In this document: one piece after another, positions 35,614 through 43,973 of the stretch | Numbering within the stretch: position 1 is the first letter of the stretch | How the letters are laid out: each line of letters opens with the position of its first letter | NCBI RefSeq assembly: GCF_031846445.1 | Contig: NZ_JAVRHR010000001.1 | Span: 186,001-250,000 of the forward strand | Length of the DNA stretch: 64,000 nucleotides | Reading direction: 5' to 3' | Source: Croceitalea rosinachiae | GTDB lineage: Bacteria; Bacteroidota; Bacteroidia; Flavobacteriales; Flavobacteriaceae | The notes under the pieces: generated by a model | What the model was told of the DNA's origin: nothing | Seen by the model: the letters and a program-made list of their open reading frames with translations, nothing else | The model's database searches: none | Translations under genes and position numbers: made by a program

Positions 35614-36441
35614 TTATCGATTTGTTGAATCCTTAACAATTTCTTTTCGCTCATCTTGTTTGGCTTTACGTTTAGCCTCACGTTCTTCAAGCAACTTTTT
35701 TCTTCTCTCTTCATATGCCCTCTTACGCTCTTCCCTTAATTTTAGCTGTTCCGCCTTTTTATCTGCCGCCGCCTTTGCTCTTGCTTCTTTGTCCGTACTC
35801 GCCTTTTCTTGTCTTTCTCTTAAAGCATCACTGATTTCTTTGTTTTCTTCAGCTTCTTGATTTTGAAAATCTTTTAGCTCTTTTGCAAGCTTCTTATCTT
35901 TATTAGACTTGCTTATTTTTCGAGTCCTTCCTATTTCCCTTAAAATCAGGTCACTAATGTCATGCCTTTTTTCGGAGTACAACATTACAACATCTGCTGA
36001 TTTATCAAAAATAAAATCATATTTTTTATTCTTTCCGATTTTTTGAACCTCTACAAAAACTTGATCTTGAATAGGCTGAATCAACAGCTGTTTTTGTAAT
36101 ACCAAATCTCCTTGGGGACCAAAACGATCTTGTTGATAATCTAAAACTTCGGTTTCTAATATTTGTATCTCTTCTTCTCGTTCAGCAACCAACTCATCTG
36201 TAAGCAAGACTTTCTCCGCCATTAAGTCTTTTTTCATTTGATCAACTGTACTCAATTTGAGCTCAATTTCTTGCTTCCATTTATTGGCTTTTATATTGAG
36301 TTGTTCGGTTGCCTCGCGATACTCCTCTACATTCTCCAAAATAAATTCCATGTCAACATATCCAATTCTTACACCACGCTGTGCAAAGCTGTACATCGAA
36401 ACCAATAAAATGGTAAGAGCTAAAAAAGATTTTGTCTTCAT
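35614..36441 (-). CDS. OmpH/Skp-family protein (long paralogue with basic C-terminal tail)
   Basis: 275 residues. Signal peptide, then RGVRIGYVDMEFILENVEEY (Skp start), a coiled coil with KADLMAEKVLLTDELVAERE-like heptads, and FDFIFDKSADVVML. Beyond residue about 180 it adds a 90-residue, very basic, helical tail rich in K, R and E. Likely a periplasmic chaperone like its neighbour; the tail is unusual relative to classical Skp, though seen in the phylum. Confidence 0.9.
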   Translation of the reverse strand: MKTKSFLALTILLVSMYSFAQRGVRIGYVDMEFILENVEEYREATEQLNIKANKWKQEIELKLSTVDQMKKDLMAEKVLLTDELVAEREEEIQILETEVLDYQQDRFGPQGDLVLQKQLLIQPIQDQVFVEVQKIGKNKKYDFIFDKSADVVMLYSEKRHDISDLILREIGRTRKISKSNKDKKLAKELKDFQNQEAEENKEISDALRERQEKASTDKEARAKAAADKKAEQLKLREERKRAYEERRKKLLEEREAKRKAKQDERKEIVKDSTNR

Positions 36442-36544
36442 TTTTAAATCCGCTAATTACATAGAAAATATCGTGCCAAAATACATAAATAACTTAAAAT
36501 GAATTAATTAAACCATTTGCGTATTGCAGAATATTCCATTTTGA

Positions 36545-39262
36545 TTAAAACTGCTGACCAATAATGAAGTGGGTTTGCCATCCGCTAGGCCCGTTGCCTA
36601 TTGATTGTGGTCTAAGGTCTTCATCGAAGCCGTAACCGAAGTCAATTCCTAAAAGTCCAAAAGCTGGCATAAAAATACGTAGCCCCACTCCAGCTGATCT
36701 CTTTAACTGAAACGGATTAAACTCGTTAAAATTGTTGAACGCATTACCAGCCTCAAGAAAACTCAACGCGTAGATAGAAGCTGAAGGTTTCAATGTTAAT
36801 GGATACCGTAACTCCATAGAGAATTTATTGTAAATTACACCTCCATCTTGCTGCTGCTGTCCACTAATTGCATTAGTATTAAAAGGCGTCAAAGAACTGT
36901 TCTCATAACCACGAAGTTGAACTACGTCTCTTCCGTCTAAAGTAAAATTACCCAAGCCATCTCCACCAACAAAGAAACGTTCAAATGGCACATCGCCGAT
37001 ATCATTGTTATAATTACCTAAAAACCCGAATTCTGCATTGGTTCGCAACACTAACTTACCAACTAAATTCGTGTACCAATCTCCTTTAAACTTGATTTTA
37101 TAGTACTCCAACCACTTAAAACGTTCTTCTTCTAAGTCTTCTATCTCTCCTTGAAGCTGCTGAAACTCTTGTTGCTCCTGTATTGTAGCAGGATTTTGTC
37201 CGATTTCAAAAAGACGTTCACTTTTTTCATCAATGCTATTACTAATTGCTTTAAAGTCTTTTCCTGAAATCAAAGAATAAGGCGGAGTAAACTTAGCCGT
37301 TATTTCAAAATTGGATCCGGTCATTGGAAATATTCTACTTGGTCCTTGAGAACTTCTGGAAATTCCCAAAGTGTAGGTAAGGGAATTTGAGCGACCGTTA
37401 CCAAAATTAAAAAGACCAATATTATAGTCATTAAATTCATATAGTTGGTAACCTAACGAGTGTGAAATTGTAAAATAATCATCTGGCCATTGAACACGCT
37501 TGGCCAAACCGGCTGAAACTCCTGTAATTGAAAAACCTCTATTTCTGTCTCTTTCTATTTGTCCATTTGTATTAAAGCTTGAAGCAAACTGTTGGGTTCT
37601 AGAGAAAGACAGATTAAATCTAACGGGTTTTTTACCCCCAAGCCAAGGTTCCGAGAAATTTAAGCTGTATACCCTAAAAGTCTGACTTGCCTGTAATCTT
37701 AAAGCAAAAGTCTGACCATCACCCATTGGAACTGGCTTATACGCTTCTCCTTTAAAAATATTCTGGAGTGAAAAGTTACTGAACGATAACCCTAATGTAC
37801 CTATAAAGCCGCCACCTCCGTAACCACCTTGGAGTTCGATTTGACTAGAACCTGCTTCGACCAAACTATATTTGATATCAACAGTACCTGAGTTTGGATC
37901 CGGATTTTCGATATCCGGAACTATTTGTTCTGCATCAAAGAATCCTAATTGCCCCAGTTCACGAACACTACGAACAATATTGTCTTTGCTATACTTTTGA
38001 CCTGGACGAGTCCTTAATTCCCTAAAAATAACATGATCGTTTGTCTTATCATTTCCAACAACGGTGACATGATCTAAGAAGGTCTCTTTACCTTCTATAA
38101 TTCGAATCTCAAAATCAATAGTATCGTTTACTGCTGAAATCTCAACAGGATTGATGCTTGAAAAAAGATATCCATTATTCTGATAAAGATTGGTCAAATC
38201 TTGAGCATCGGGTTTACTATCGTCAGCTATTCGTTTTTTAAGTAAAACCCCATTGTAGGTCTCCCCCTTTCTAATTCCCAATACTCGACTTAAGGCACGA
38301 TCGGGGTAGACTGAGTTACCAACAAAATTGATATCTCCAAAATAATATTTCCTTCCTTCCTCAACACCAATTTCCAATCTAATATTATTTTCATTTACTT
38401 TTATGAAAGTATCTGAAACTACCCTGGCATCTCTATATCCTTTTTCTGCATATGCATCTACAATATTTTTTAGGCCTTCATTAAACTCATCTTCCATAAA
38501 CTTTGAACGTTGCCAGAACGCCCCTAGTTTTTTCTTTCTAATTTTTGCCTTGCCCAAAGCTTTTTTCAGCCGTTTAGCTTTAAGTTTTTCATTTCCGCTA
38601 AAAACAATTTGACTAATTTTTACCTTGTCACCTTTCTTAACATTAATGACCATACTTTCTGAATTCGTTCCAGAAGTATCCTTGGCGGTAACTATGATCG
38701 CTTTAGCATTTAAATAGCCTTGTTTTCTGTACTTATTTTCTAAATATCCTTTTGTGTTGGCTATTAAGCTTTCTGTAATTTTCTTACCTTTTTTAAGGTC
38801 GGTATCGTCAAGTATGCCTTGTACTTTTCGCTTTTTTATGCCATATACTGTTACTTTAGAAAGTGTTGGACGTTCTAAAATATTAAGTTCAAGAAATATT
38901 TTATCATCTTCAATCTTGGTTTGATACATTGCTACATCAGAAAAAAGTTCGAGCCCCCAAAGTTTTTTGATAACAGAACTGATTTCTTCTCCAGGAACAG
39001 TAATCGGCTGACCCACCCTAAGACCTGTATAGGTCTTAACAGTTTGCTCATTGTAACTCTGTAACCCCGATACTTCCAATCCACCCAAAATGTATTGCTT
39101 CCCCGATTCTAGGGAGGTTTCCTGTGAGAAGGTTACCTGGGTGATTAAAAAAAGTAGAAGTAAAAGTTTGTTATATGAAGTAATTCTTTTTAACCCTTTA
39201 ATTGAGTTGTTCGCTAGTTTTTCCAAATCGTCGTTCTCTATTCTGGTAATTGATAATTGCAT
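36545..39262 (-). CDS. bamA: Outer membrane protein assembly factor BamA
   Basis: 905 residues. POTRA repeats occupy about residues 55-420 (for example GDKVKISQIVFSGNEKLKAKRLKKAL), then the Omp85 barrel ending GWQTHFIIGQQF, with the terminal aromatic residue typical of outer-membrane strands. VRFNLSFSRTQQF and AGVGLRIFMPAFGLLGIDFGYGF mark the barrel. Catalyses insertion of beta-barrels. The only ATG overlaps the end of uppS by 65 bp and leaves a 24-residue lead before the signal peptide (KRITSYNKLLLLLFLITQVTF), so the true start may be a non-ATG codon. A coiled, charged insert (about residues 700-745) lies in a barrel loop. Confidence 0.94.
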   Translation of the reverse strand: MQLSITRIENDDLEKLANNSIKGLKRITSYNKLLLLLFLITQVTFSQETSLESGKQYILGGLEVSGLQSYNEQTVKTYTGLRVGQPITVPGEEISSVIKKLWGLELFSDVAMYQTKIEDDKIFLELNILERPTLSKVTVYGIKKRKVQGILDDTDLKKGKKITESLIANTKGYLENKYRKQGYLNAKAIIVTAKDTSGTNSESMVINVKKGDKVKISQIVFSGNEKLKAKRLKKALGKAKIRKKKLGAFWQRSKFMEDEFNEGLKNIVDAYAEKGYRDARVVSDTFIKVNENNIRLEIGVEEGRKYYFGDINFVGNSVYPDRALSRVLGIRKGETYNGVLLKKRIADDSKPDAQDLTNLYQNNGYLFSSINPVEISAVNDTIDFEIRIIEGKETFLDHVTVVGNDKTNDHVIFRELRTRPGQKYSKDNIVRSVRELGQLGFFDAEQIVPDIENPDPNSGTVDIKYSLVEAGSSQIELQGGYGGGGFIGTLGLSFSNFSLQNIFKGEAYKPVPMGDGQTFALRLQASQTFRVYSLNFSEPWLGGKKPVRFNLSFSRTQQFASSFNTNGQIERDRNRGFSITGVSAGLAKRVQWPDDYFTISHSLGYQLYEFNDYNIGLFNFGNGRSNSLTYTLGISRSSQGPSRIFPMTGSNFEITAKFTPPYSLISGKDFKAISNSIDEKSERLFEIGQNPATIQEQQEFQQLQGEIEDLEEERFKWLEYYKIKFKGDWYTNLVGKLVLRTNAEFGFLGNYNNDIGDVPFERFFVGGDGLGNFTLDGRDVVQLRGYENSSLTPFNTNAISGQQQQDGGVIYNKFSMELRYPLTLKPSASIYALSFLEAGNAFNNFNEFNPFQLKRSAGVGLRIFMPAFGLLGIDFGYGFDEDLRPQSIGNGPSGWQTHFIIGQQF

Positions 39263-39938
39263 CTACCAAATGTTGCTCACTAAAATCGGGCCAAAATACG
39301 TCAATAAAATATAATTCGGCATATGCAATTTGCCAAAGTAAAAAATTACTTATTCTGTGCTCCCCACTTGTTCGTATAAGCAAGTCTACATCTGGCAAGT
39401 CATGCGTGTAAAGATGAGTATTTATAATGGCTTCGTCAATATCATCTGGTGAAATTATATTATTTTTAACTTTGGCACTTATCTGTTTTATAGCCGATTT
39501 AAGTTCTTCTCTGGCACCATAACTTAAGGCCAAAGTAAGCGTCATTCCGTTATTTTCAGAAGTCTTTTTAATGACTTCATTTAATTCATCAGCAGCTTTT
39601 TTTGGCAAAGATTCTATATTACCAATGGCGTTTAACTTTATATTATTTTTGTTAAAAGTTTTAAGTTCTTTGCGTAACGAAGAGACCAAAATTCGCATTA
39701 AAGTTTGAACTTCAAGCCTTGGTCTATTCCAATTCTCAGTCGAAAAAGCGTAAAGGGTAAGATAACTCACATTAAATCTAGCGCAGCTTTCGACTACAGC
39801 ACGTACAGCTTCTACACCATGCTCGTGACCAAAAACCCTAAGTTTACCGCGCTCCTTGGCCCAACGGCCATTACCATCCATTATGATGGCAATATGCTGA
39901 GGCAATCTTGCTTCGTCAATTTCGGTAAAGTTGCTCAT
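39198..39938 (-). CDS. uppS: Isoprenyl transferase (undecaprenyl diphosphate synthase)
   Basis: 246 residues. Makes the C55 lipid carrier for cell-wall synthesis. Signature HIAIIMDGNGRWAKERG with the catalytic aspartate, ENWNRPRLEV, and DLLIRTSGEHRISNFLLWQIAYAE near the C-terminus. Sits between porG-like and bamA, with a 3-bp gap to the former. Confidence 0.97.
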   Translation of the reverse strand: MSNFTEIDEARLPQHIAIIMDGNGRWAKERGKLRVFGHEHGVEAVRAVVESCARFNVSYLTLYAFSTENWNRPRLEVQTLMRILVSSLRKELKTFNKNNIKLNAIGNIESLPKKAADELNEVIKKTSENNGMTLTLALSYGAREELKSAIKQISAKVKNNIISPDDIDEAIINTHLYTHDLPDVDLLIRTSGEHRISNFLLWQIAYAELYFIDVFWPDFSEQHLVDAIINYQNRERRFGKTSEQLN

Positions 39939-39941
39939 TTG

Positions 39942-40625
39942 TTACTCAAAACAATCTTGACAGGGTTTACGACCAAAGGTATACGTTAATGTTATACCCG
40001 AGAATACGTACCAGTCGTCACTTAAAATATTACCAAATCTAAATTGTTCAAAATTAGAACCTTCAGGATTACTGGCATCCAAATTATCTGTAAAAGTGTA
40101 TCGAGCACCTATTTCAGCGCCTAAAATCAGCACTTGACTTAACCGATATTTGGCTCCAACTGTCATTGGAATCGCGAAACTACCATCTTTTTGGTTAATA
40201 TCCTGCACCTGTAGTGCATCAATGTAGTTAAAATCATATCTAAAATAAGTGAGACCTGTATATAGATAGGGAGTAAAAGCAGGACCCAACTTGTGCAAGT
40301 TGTATTCAACAAAGTTAAATTCAAGCCCTAAAGAATATTCTAAAACCGAATTTTCTACTAGATAACCTCTTTGTTGTCTTGATGGCATACTGCTTTTGGT
40401 GTCATCAGCTTTAAAATTACCTCTTAAAATACTTGCCCTAAAAGCATATCGTTTACTTTTATTCCACTTGAATAACGCACCATAAGCCGCTCCAGAAGGT
40501 AAAATAAAATTTGTTCTTCCTACATCACCAATATTATTCGCTCCTCCAGCAAATAGTCCAATCTCATAAGTTTGAGCATTTAAGGTAGATATTGCCAGTA
40601 AAAAAGCTACAATACATATTCTCAT
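39942..40625 (-). CDS. DUF6089 outer-membrane protein, PorG-like (type IX secretion)
   Basis: 227 residues: signal peptide MRICIVAFLLAISTLNAQ, GLFAGGANNIGDVGRTNFI, and eight or so amphipathic strands ending SGITLTYTFGRKPCQDCFE. Matches DUF6089, to which PorG of the type IX secretion system belongs; the place next to uppS and bamA is typical. PorG anchors T9SS periplasmic rings to the outer membrane. Assignment rests on family and gene order; the C-terminal CxxC is conserved-looking. Confidence 0.8.
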   Translation of the reverse strand: MRICIVAFLLAISTLNAQTYEIGLFAGGANNIGDVGRTNFILPSGAAYGALFKWNKSKRYAFRASILRGNFKADDTKSSMPSRQQRGYLVENSVLEYSLGLEFNFVEYNLHKLGPAFTPYLYTGLTYFRYDFNYIDALQVQDINQKDGSFAIPMTVGAKYRLSQVLILGAEIGARYTFTDNLDASNPEGSNFEQFRFGNILSDDWYVFSGITLTYTFGRKPCQDCFE

Positions 40626-40734
40626 AAATAAGACTTACTAATATAACAATTAGAATGCACTGAATGGGCTATATCATCATATTATGTTCTCATTGTAAAA
40701 CAGTATTTACCTCTATTTATTGTTTAGAAAAAGA

Positions 40735-41616
40735 TCAATTGCGCCTGTCTTGACCCCAAAGTAATTTATTGCGAAGTGTTTTAAGAAAGCTTTCAGATTT
40801 ATATTCAATCATTTTAGCAGAAAAAGATGATTTCTGAATGATAATTTCCTTTCCATTAGGTATGGTAGCTATTCTAGAATCTAGAGACACCAAATGATTG
40901 TCTTCTCGCCCAGATACTTTTAACCTAATTTTAGTATCATCCGAAATCACAAAAGGACGGGCATTGAGATTATGTGGGGCTATTGGTGTTAAAACTAATG
41001 ATTTGGCAGTTGGTGCTATTACCGGACCTCCGCAGCTTAGCGAATATCCCGTGGAACCGGTTGGTGTAGAAACTATTAAGCCATCTGCCCAATATGAAGT
41101 TAAATACTCATCATTGAGCCAAGTTTCAACAGTAATCATTGAAGTAGTGTCTTTTCTACTAACCGTAATCTCATTTAAAGCAAAATTCAGGTCTCCAAAT
41201 TCTTGGAATTCACTATCTAAACAAATTTCTACCAAACTCCGTTCTTCTATAGAAAAGGCACCTACAACAAATTCAGTAACTACTTTTCGTACATCTTCTT
41301 TCTTAAAAGTGGATAGAAACCCTAATCTACCGGTATTGACCCCTACAATAGGAATGCCCAAATCTTTCACATAGGTAACCGCCCTCAACATAGTACCGTC
41401 ACCACCAAAGCTCACAAACATATCAAACGAACTGTCTAAACCTTTTTTAAGTGAAAAAGTCTTAAAATCTTGAGGAGAATGTTCTTTTGCAAGAAGGTGA
41501 ACAAATTCTTCTTCTATTACAACATCAGCGGACACTTTAGTAAGTTCATCCAATAGTTCAAAAACACATGCAATATCGTGGCCTTGAAAAGATTGACCGT
41601 AAATGGCAATCTTCAT
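40735..41616 (-). CDS. nadK: NAD kinase
   Basis: 293 residues. Phosphorylates NAD to NADP using ATP. GGDGTMLRAV (residue about 73), NEITVSRKDT and TPTGSTGYSLSCGGP are the diagnostic blocks. Starts 2 bp after the CBS-domain gene stop, so it is coupled to it. Confidence 0.97.
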   Translation of the reverse strand: MKIAIYGQSFQGHDIACVFELLDELTKVSADVVIEEEFVHLLAKEHSPQDFKTFSLKKGLDSSFDMFVSFGGDGTMLRAVTYVKDLGIPIVGVNTGRLGFLSTFKKEDVRKVVTEFVVGAFSIEERSLVEICLDSEFQEFGDLNFALNEITVSRKDTTSMITVETWLNDEYLTSYWADGLIVSTPTGSTGYSLSCGGPVIAPTAKSLVLTPIAPHNLNARPFVISDDTKIRLKVSGREDNHLVSLDSRIATIPNGKEIIIQKSSFSAKMIEYKSESFLKTLRNKLLWGQDRRN

Positions 41617-41618
41617 CG

Positions 41619-42275
41619 CTATACGTTTAGGTATTTATCTAAATAATCTGAGCGCTCTTTTAAATCTTCCATAAACTGATCATCATTATTGCCAAACAAA
41701 ATTGTATAATTATATCTTCTAAAAGATTGAATGATATCGTTTAGATTAGAAGCATTTACCTTTAAGGTAACTTGAATCACATCATTAAAGCTTTCCGTTA
41801 TAAAGGCACCTAACAGCTTATTATTATTACTCTCCACAATTTGCGCAATTTCACTAAATGAATAGTCCTTAACTCCTTTCGAAACTACAAGAATACCCCC
41901 AGGTTCCGTAAAAAAAGGTGTACCTATAAATACAGACACAATATCGTTTAGATCATAATAACCCAATACACGGTTAACCTCATCTAAAACAGGTAATATG
42001 TTAGCCTCATTTCTGGCAAACTTTTCTAAAACATCTAACCAAGAAGCCTCTACCGTGACAAAAAAAGATTCAAGCTCATATCTAAAATTTTCTATTTTCT
42101 TCTTTCCCTCAAAACAGTCATGGTCATTTTCAGATAGCAATCCTAAAAAAACACCATTCTCTACCACTGCAACATGTGAAAATGTTGTGTCCTCAAAAAA
42201 TACCATGGGTTTCTTCAAAGTTTCAGAAACTTCAAAAACAGGCAAGGTTTTTAATATTTGGTCTTGAATGTGCAT
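41619..42275 (-). CDS. CBS domain protein
   Basis: 218 residues from ATG at 42273-42275 (MHIQDQILKTLPVFEV); a longer frame adds 14 residues. Two CBS motifs in the first 120 residues (VAVVENGVFLGLLSENDHDC and ANILPVLDEVNRVLGYYDLN), then an ACT-like C-terminal region. It probably binds an adenine nucleotide and regulates a partner; tight coupling with nadK suggests a link to NAD(P) level, which is inference. Divergent from pdxJ. Confidence 0.87.
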   Translation of the reverse strand: MHIQDQILKTLPVFEVSETLKKPMVFFEDTTFSHVAVVENGVFLGLLSENDHDCFEGKKKIENFRYELESFFVTVEASWLDVLEKFARNEANILPVLDEVNRVLGYYDLNDIVSVFIGTPFFTEPGGILVVSKGVKDYSFSEIAQIVESNNNKLLGAFITESFNDVIQVTLKVNASNLNDIIQSFRRYNYTILFGNNDDQFMEDLKERSDYLDKYLNV

Positions 42276-42334
42276 AAGCTTATTTTCTTGTGCAAAATAC
42301 AAATTTATATATCGCAAAAGGCGTGCCTAATTTG

Positions 42335-42342
42335 TATTTTTG
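42335..42342 (+). promoter_or_regulatory. -7 box of pdxJ
   Basis: TATTTTTG, perfect TAnnTTTG, 22 bp before the ATG at 42365. Confidence 0.5.
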
Positions 42343-42364
42343 CCATTCTCTTTGAAAAAAAGAT

Positions 42365-43081
42365 ATGACTAAATTAAGTGTCAATATTAACAAGTTAGCC
42401 ACCCTGCGCAACTCTAGAGGTGGCAATGTACCCAATTTGATTCAAGCCACAAGAGATATTGAGTCATTTGGTGCTCAGGGTATAACTATTCACCCAAGAC
42501 CAGATGAACGACATATTCGCTATCAAGATGCTCGCGATTTAAAAGATGTGGTCAATACAGAATTTAATATTGAAGGGAACCCAGTACAAAAATTCATCGA
42601 TCTTGTTATAGAGGTGAAGCCAACCCAAGTTACCCTTGTACCCGATGCAGAAGATGCTATTACATCAAATGCAGGGTGGGATATTGTTAAGAATGCTGTC
42701 TTTTTAAAAGAAGTAATAAAGACCTTTAAGTCTGAAGGAATTAGAACATCTATTTTTGTAGATCCAGATACGAAAATGGTAGAAGCAGCAGCAAATACGG
42801 GAGCTGATAGAATAGAGCTATACACGGAAAGCTATGCGCATCATTATGCTCAAGGGCATAAAAATAAGATTGCCATATTCACTGAAGCAGCCAAAATAGC
42901 TCATAAAGTTGGGTTGGGCATCAATGCCGGTCACGATTTAAGTTTAGAGAATATTAAATTTTTTAAAGAAAATATTCCCAATCTTTTAGAAGTTTCTATT
43001 GGTCATGCCTTAATTTGTGAATCACTTTATTTGGGATTGGAGAATGTTATACCTATGTACTTACATCGTTTGGAAAAATGA
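42365..43081 (+). CDS. pdxJ: Pyridoxine 5'-phosphate synthase
   Basis: 238 residues. Condenses 1-deoxyxylulose 5-phosphate and 3-amino-2-oxopropyl phosphate into pyridoxine phosphate. Conserved: LSVNINKLATLRNSRGGN (with the catalytic region), ITIHPRPDERHI, and GINAGHDLSLENI. Overlaps the esterase start by 4 bp (ATGA). Confidence 0.97.
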   Translation: MTKLSVNINKLATLRNSRGGNVPNLIQATRDIESFGAQGITIHPRPDERHIRYQDARDLKDVVNTEFNIEGNPVQKFIDLVIEVKPTQVTLVPDAEDAITSNAGWDIVKNAVFLKEVIKTFKSEGIRTSIFVDPDTKMVEAAANTGADRIELYTESYAHHYAQGHKNKIAIFTEAAKIAHKVGLGINAGHDLSLENIKFFKENIPNLLEVSIGHALICESLYLGLENVIPMYLHRLEK

Positions 43082-43848
43082 AAGTTCTGCACTCAAAAAT
43101 ACTTGGTGATGGAAGCCCCTTATTAATACTACACGGTTTTCTGGGCATGTCTGACAATTGGAAGACTTTGGGGAATCAATTTGCCGAGGCAGGTTTTCAA
43201 GTACATTTAATTGACCAACGTAATCACGGCAAAAGTTTTCAATCAAATGATTTTGATTATGAACTGTTGTCACGCGATTTGCATTATTATATGGCTCATT
43301 ACCATATTCAAAAAGGTATTTTATTAGGGCATTCAATGGGCGGCAAAACCGTTATGCAATTTGCTTGTTCTTATCCTGAAAAGGTTGAAAAACTAATTGT
43401 AGCTGACATCGCCCCTAAATATTATCCTCCACATCACCAAGAAATTATCAATGGTTTACTTAGCTTGAATTTTGAAGAAATTAAAAGTAGAACAGAAGCA
43501 GATAAAAGACTGAGCGAGCACTTGACGAATTTTGGAATTCGACAATTCTTATTGAAGAATCTATATTGGATTGAAAAAGGAAAATTAGATTTTCGATTTA
43601 ATTTAGAGGTATTGAAAGATAGAATGGAAGAGATTGGTGAAAACATCCAGGCTCTAGATACTTTTGATGGAGATACTCTTTTCTTAAGAGGTGACAATTC
43701 TGAATATATTCTTAAAAATGATTTTGACTCCATTAAAAAGCACTTTCCTAAAGCGACTATTGACACTGTATCAAATGCAGGGCATTGGCTGCATGCTGAA
43801 AACCCAAAAGAATTCTTTGTCAAGGTCTTAACTTTTTTAAATCGTTAA
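43078..43848 (+). CDS. Alpha/beta-hydrolase (YbfF-like esterase)
   Basis: 256 residues. LLILHGFLGMSDNWKTLGNQ gives the oxyanion strand, GHSMGGKTVMQFA the nucleophile, and NAGHWLHAENP the histidine; the acid is probably in the FLRGDNSEYI segment. Cytosolic esterase family with E. coli YbfF. Translationally coupled to pdxJ, a pairing common in Flavobacteria with no known reason. Confidence 0.9.
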   Translation: MKVLHSKILGDGSPLLILHGFLGMSDNWKTLGNQFAEAGFQVHLIDQRNHGKSFQSNDFDYELLSRDLHYYMAHYHIQKGILLGHSMGGKTVMQFACSYPEKVEKLIVADIAPKYYPPHHQEIINGLLSLNFEEIKSRTEADKRLSEHLTNFGIRQFLLKNLYWIEKGKLDFRFNLEVLKDRMEEIGENIQALDTFDGDTLFLRGDNSEYILKNDFDSIKKHFPKATIDTVSNAGHWLHAENPKEFFVKVLTFLNR

Positions 43849-43863
43849 AATTTACCCGAATTT

Positions 43864-43879
43864 ATTATGCATGCATAAT
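43864..43879. promoter_or_regulatory. Second copy of the ATTATGCATGCATAAT palindrome
   Basis: Perfect 16-bp palindrome, identical to the core at 18885-18900. It is centred about 60 bp upstream of the predicted start of transcription of the SGNH hydrolase, just outside its -33 box. Confidence 0.7.
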
Positions 43880-43895
43880 TTTTTCACCCCATTTA

Positions 43896-43926
43896 TTGTA
43901 AGTATGGTAATTTTCTTCTAGTTTTG
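43896..43926 (+). promoter_or_regulatory. Promoter of the SGNH hydrolase gene
   Basis: TTG at 43896-43898, 20-bp spacer, and a perfect -7 TAGTTTTG at 43919-43926; the ATG is 47 bp further on. Confidence 0.55.
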
Positions 43927-43973
43927 GAAACACTGTATTAACGATAACTTAAACTAACACAAATACTTTCTAT

